This document shows, in pieces, positions 5,896 to 6,939 of a stretch of 6,939 nucleotides of DNA. Origin of the DNA: Spirochaetia bacterium (GTDB lineage: Bacteria > Spirochaetota > Spirochaetia > Treponematales > Treponemataceae); the NCBI GenBank assembly GCA_900770075.1, contig CAAGIZ010000246.1, positions 1-6,939 on the forward strand, read 5' to 3'. A model generated the notes under the pieces. That model did not search any database and was not told the origin of the DNA. It saw nothing but the letters and a program-made list of their open reading frames with translations. Each line of letters begins with the position of its first letter. Position 1 is the stretch's first letter. The translations under genes were made by a program, and so were the position numbers.

Positions 5896-6447
5896 TTTTT
5901 TTTCTACAATATAGCTGTCTAAAAGGCTGAAAAGCATATTTGCAAATATTTCTGACCTGAGGACTGTTTCCTGTTCTGCTGCCAGAGGAATTTTTTTTGC
6001 TTCAATCAGGCTGTTGATGGCAACGGCGGTCTGGGTCTGGAGTTTCTGCCTTGACTCTTTTGCTATGGCGGCGGCTTCTGGGGAAAAGTATTTTTCGCTT
6101 TCGATAAAGGAATAAATCTGAAGGAGAGGTTCTTTTTCGTTGAGTTTAATCCACCGGTGTACCAGCCCTTTTAAGACTGCCTGTACGCTGTATTTTCTTG
6201 CGGTGGCTTCCATCTCCGAAGGAATAAAAGCCGTTTTCTTTATGTATTCGCCGCAGAAACGCACCGTATCTTCCAGCATGGCTTCCCGGGAACTGTAGTG
6301 GTTGTAAAGGCTCGCCTTTTTTATGCCCAGCCTGCCTGCAATGTCTGCCAAAGAAGTACCGCCGACGCTTTTTACAAAGGCACAGTCCAAAACCGCATAG
6401 ATTATCTTTTCTCTGGTGATTTTTTCTGCCGGCACGAATACTCCCAT
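5848..6447 (-). CDS. TetR/AcrR-family transcriptional regulator with frameshifted C-terminus
   Basis: A helical DNA-binding repressor of the TetR family. Residues 11-60 form the N-terminal domain, with the helix-turn-helix at about 31-51 (TSLADIAGRLGIKKASLYNHY), which is typical of the family. The rest is an alpha-helical ligand and dimerisation domain whose ligand cannot be predicted. As read, the protein has 199 residues and ends in an odd basic tail (PVRRRRTL) after an A8 run at codons 182-184. Removing one A restores a frame that runs to 5766 and gives 226 residues with a plausible acidic helical end. So the gene is either frameshifted, phase-variable or affected by a sequencing error. 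The ATG at 6447 has no ribosome site. A GTG at codon 5 (6435) has GGGAG 5 bases before it and may be the real start. It lies downstream of the toxin-antitoxin pair and upstream of the acyl-CoA synthetase gene. Confidence 0.8.
   Translation of the reverse strand: MGVFVPAEKITREKIIYAVLDCAFVKSVGGTSLADIAGRLGIKKASLYNHYSSREAMLEDTVRFCGEYIKKTAFIPSEMEATARKYSVQAVLKGLVHRWIKLNEKEPLLQIYSFIESEKYFSPEAAAIAKESRQKLQTQTAVAINSLIEAKKIPLAAEQETVLRSEIFANMLFSLLDSYIVEKKELYPLKSPVRRRRTL
5896..5903 (-). other. A8 homopolymer, frameshift site in the TetR gene
   Basis: Eight A on the coding strand (T8 on the + strand). A run of seven would join the N-terminal and C-terminal frames into one 226-residue protein. Such tracts are prone to indels, transcriptional slippage and sequencing error. 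Confidence 0.7.
6441..6445 (-). promoter_or_regulatory. Ribosome binding site favouring a GTG start for TetR
   Basis: GGGAG (6445-6441 on the - strand) lies 5 bases before GTG at 6435-6433. The ATG at 6447 has no purine-rich site before it. The site argues for a start four codons later than the longest reading. Confidence 0.45.
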
Positions 6448-6479
6448 TTGACGCTAAGTCTTGTGGTAAAACTAACATA

Positions 6480-6508
6480 ATCTTAAACAGTTTGCGGCTT
6501 GTCCGCAA
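6480..6508 (-). promoter_or_regulatory. Candidate promoter of the TetR gene
   Basis: TTGCGG (6508-6503, 3/6 match) and TAAGAT (6485-6480, 4/6 match) are 17 bases apart on the - strand. Transcription would start near 6473. The hexamers are poor matches; the call gains some weight from the dyad that covers the -35 and spacer. Confidence 0.3.
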
Positions 6509-6509
6509 A
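6491..6509. promoter_or_regulatory. 19-bp dyad, candidate TetR operator
   Basis: On the - strand TTTGCGG-ACAAG-CCGCAAA is a perfect 7-bp inverted repeat with a 5-base centre. It lies 44 bases upstream of the TetR ATG and overlaps the candidate -35 element. The size and symmetry fit known TetR operators, and many members repress themselves from such sites. It also lies 29 bases after the antitoxin stop, so a terminator hairpin is the alternative, but no T-run follows on either strand. Confidence 0.5.
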
Positions 6510-6537
6510 TCTGCTTTGAAGATATTGTTATGTGTTC

Positions 6538-6822
6538 CTACTTCATCATAGCTGAATAACTCAGATGATGTTCCCTAGCATAATTTATAAAGTCTTTTTC
6601 TTCCTGAGTTACTCTTATCTGAAATTTCAAAGGCTGCTTGAATTTTTGTTTTCTTCCGGCATTTTCTCTTGCTCCGCCATGTCCAAATTCTTTTTCATAA
6701 GCAGCAAGACCAGATTTTTTCATATATTCTTTTTCTGTTATGATTTTTTCATCTGCAGAAACTTCTTTTGCCAACTTCTTAAAAACATATCCTTCTGAAT
6801 CTTTTACAAATACATAATCCAT
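6538..6822 (-). CDS. Putative antitoxin, ribbon-helix-helix-like, paired with HigB/RelE-type toxin
   Basis: A 94-residue protein with no full family match I can name. Residues 1-45 are charged and carry no clear motif. Residues 47-58 hold the basic, Gly-rich HGGARENAGRKQ. From about 64 a strand-like KFQIRVT is followed by the helix QEEKDFINYAREHHLS and a short second helix, which resembles a ribbon-helix-helix DNA-binding fold. The gene starts 2 bases after the stop of a HigB/RelE-type toxin fragment, and a GAGGTG site in the toxin 3' end can serve it, so translation is probably coupled. In the toxin-first HigBA pattern this position holds the antitoxin, which would bind the toxin and repress the operon. 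HigA normally has a different helix-turn-helix fold, so this pairing is unusual. The role is inferred mainly from context. Confidence 0.6.
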   Translation of the reverse strand: MDYVFVKDSEGYVFKKLAKEVSADEKIITEKEYMKKSGLAAYEKEFGHGGARENAGRKQKFKQPLKFQIRVTQEEKDFINYAREHHLSYSAMMK

Positions 6823-6824
6823 AA

Positions 6825-6938
6825 CTACACCTCTTTCAATCTTGTTTCTGCAAGCTTTATTTTTTCTTTTGGAGTTTTCTGTGTTTTTTTCACAAAGACT
6901 ACTCCAACCACAATAATCTGACCTTCTTTATATTTAAA
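6825..6938 (-). CDS. HigB/RelE/Gp49-type toxin, C-terminal fragment cut by the window edge
   Basis: Only the last 37 residues are in the window; the start lies beyond 6939. They read as a hydrophobic strand (GQIIVVGVVFV) followed by KKTQKTPKEKIKLAETRLKEV and TAG at 6825-6827. The F/V-x-K-K-T-x-K-T-P-x-x-E/K-I-x-x-A signature is characteristic of the phage Gp49/HigB branch of the RelE/ParE toxins, which are ribosome-dependent mRNA endonucleases or translation inhibitors. The gene leads directly into the putative antitoxin. Activity and the N-terminal half cannot be judged from this fragment. Confidence 0.75.
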   Translation of the reverse strand, partial: FKYKEGQIIVVGVVFVKKTQKTPKEKIKLAETRLKEV

Positions 6939-6939
6939 T

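Noticed and set aside
3503..6447. TetR gene and acyl-CoA synthetase gene as one fatty-acid operon
   Set aside because: About 350 bases of repeat-rich DNA and a separate candidate promoter lie between them, and no copy of the TetR dyad was seen before the synthetase. The link remains only a possibility.

Overview
The window looks like chromosomal DNA of a Treponema-type spirochaete. This is inferred from protein flavour (a 637-residue acyl-CoA synthetase with hydrophobic central segments, and a secreted repeat protein), moderate GC in genes with AT-rich leaders, and short palindromic repeats between genes. The species cannot be fixed from sequence alone.

Layout: a secreted 287-residue protein built of about 26-residue YD-like repeats lies on the + strand (237-1100). 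Everything after it lies on the - strand. In transcription order, from right to left, these are: the C-terminal end of a HigB/RelE-type toxin cut by the window edge (6825-6938); a small putative antitoxin (6538-6822); a TetR-family regulator (start 6447 or 6435) whose C-terminus is displaced by a frameshift in an A8 tract; a 349-base gene-free, palindrome-rich stretch (5417-5765); a long-chain acyl-CoA synthetase (3503-5416); an orphan ABC ATPase (2596-3432); and mnmA (1269-2444), which converges on the secreted-protein gene.

The genes do not form one pathway. MnmA modifies tRNA, the synthetase activates fatty acids, and the ATPase has no permease nearby. The TetR gene has a 19-bp dyad in its leader, overlapping a plausible promoter, which fits autoregulation. 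Control of the nearby acyl-CoA synthetase by this TetR protein is possible but unproven.

The most notable signals are in non-coding DNA and gene details. They are the tetR frameshift with an intact displaced C-terminus, the dyad operator candidate, three degenerate copies of a CCTCTAAAAACT palindrome in three intergenic gaps, a GC-rich block framed by 9-bp repeats exactly 100 bp apart, an apparent duplication of the 3' end of the ABC gene, and an MnmA that has CxxC and lacks the usual second catalytic cysteine. I see no CRISPR array, tRNA, rRNA or insertion-sequence transposase.
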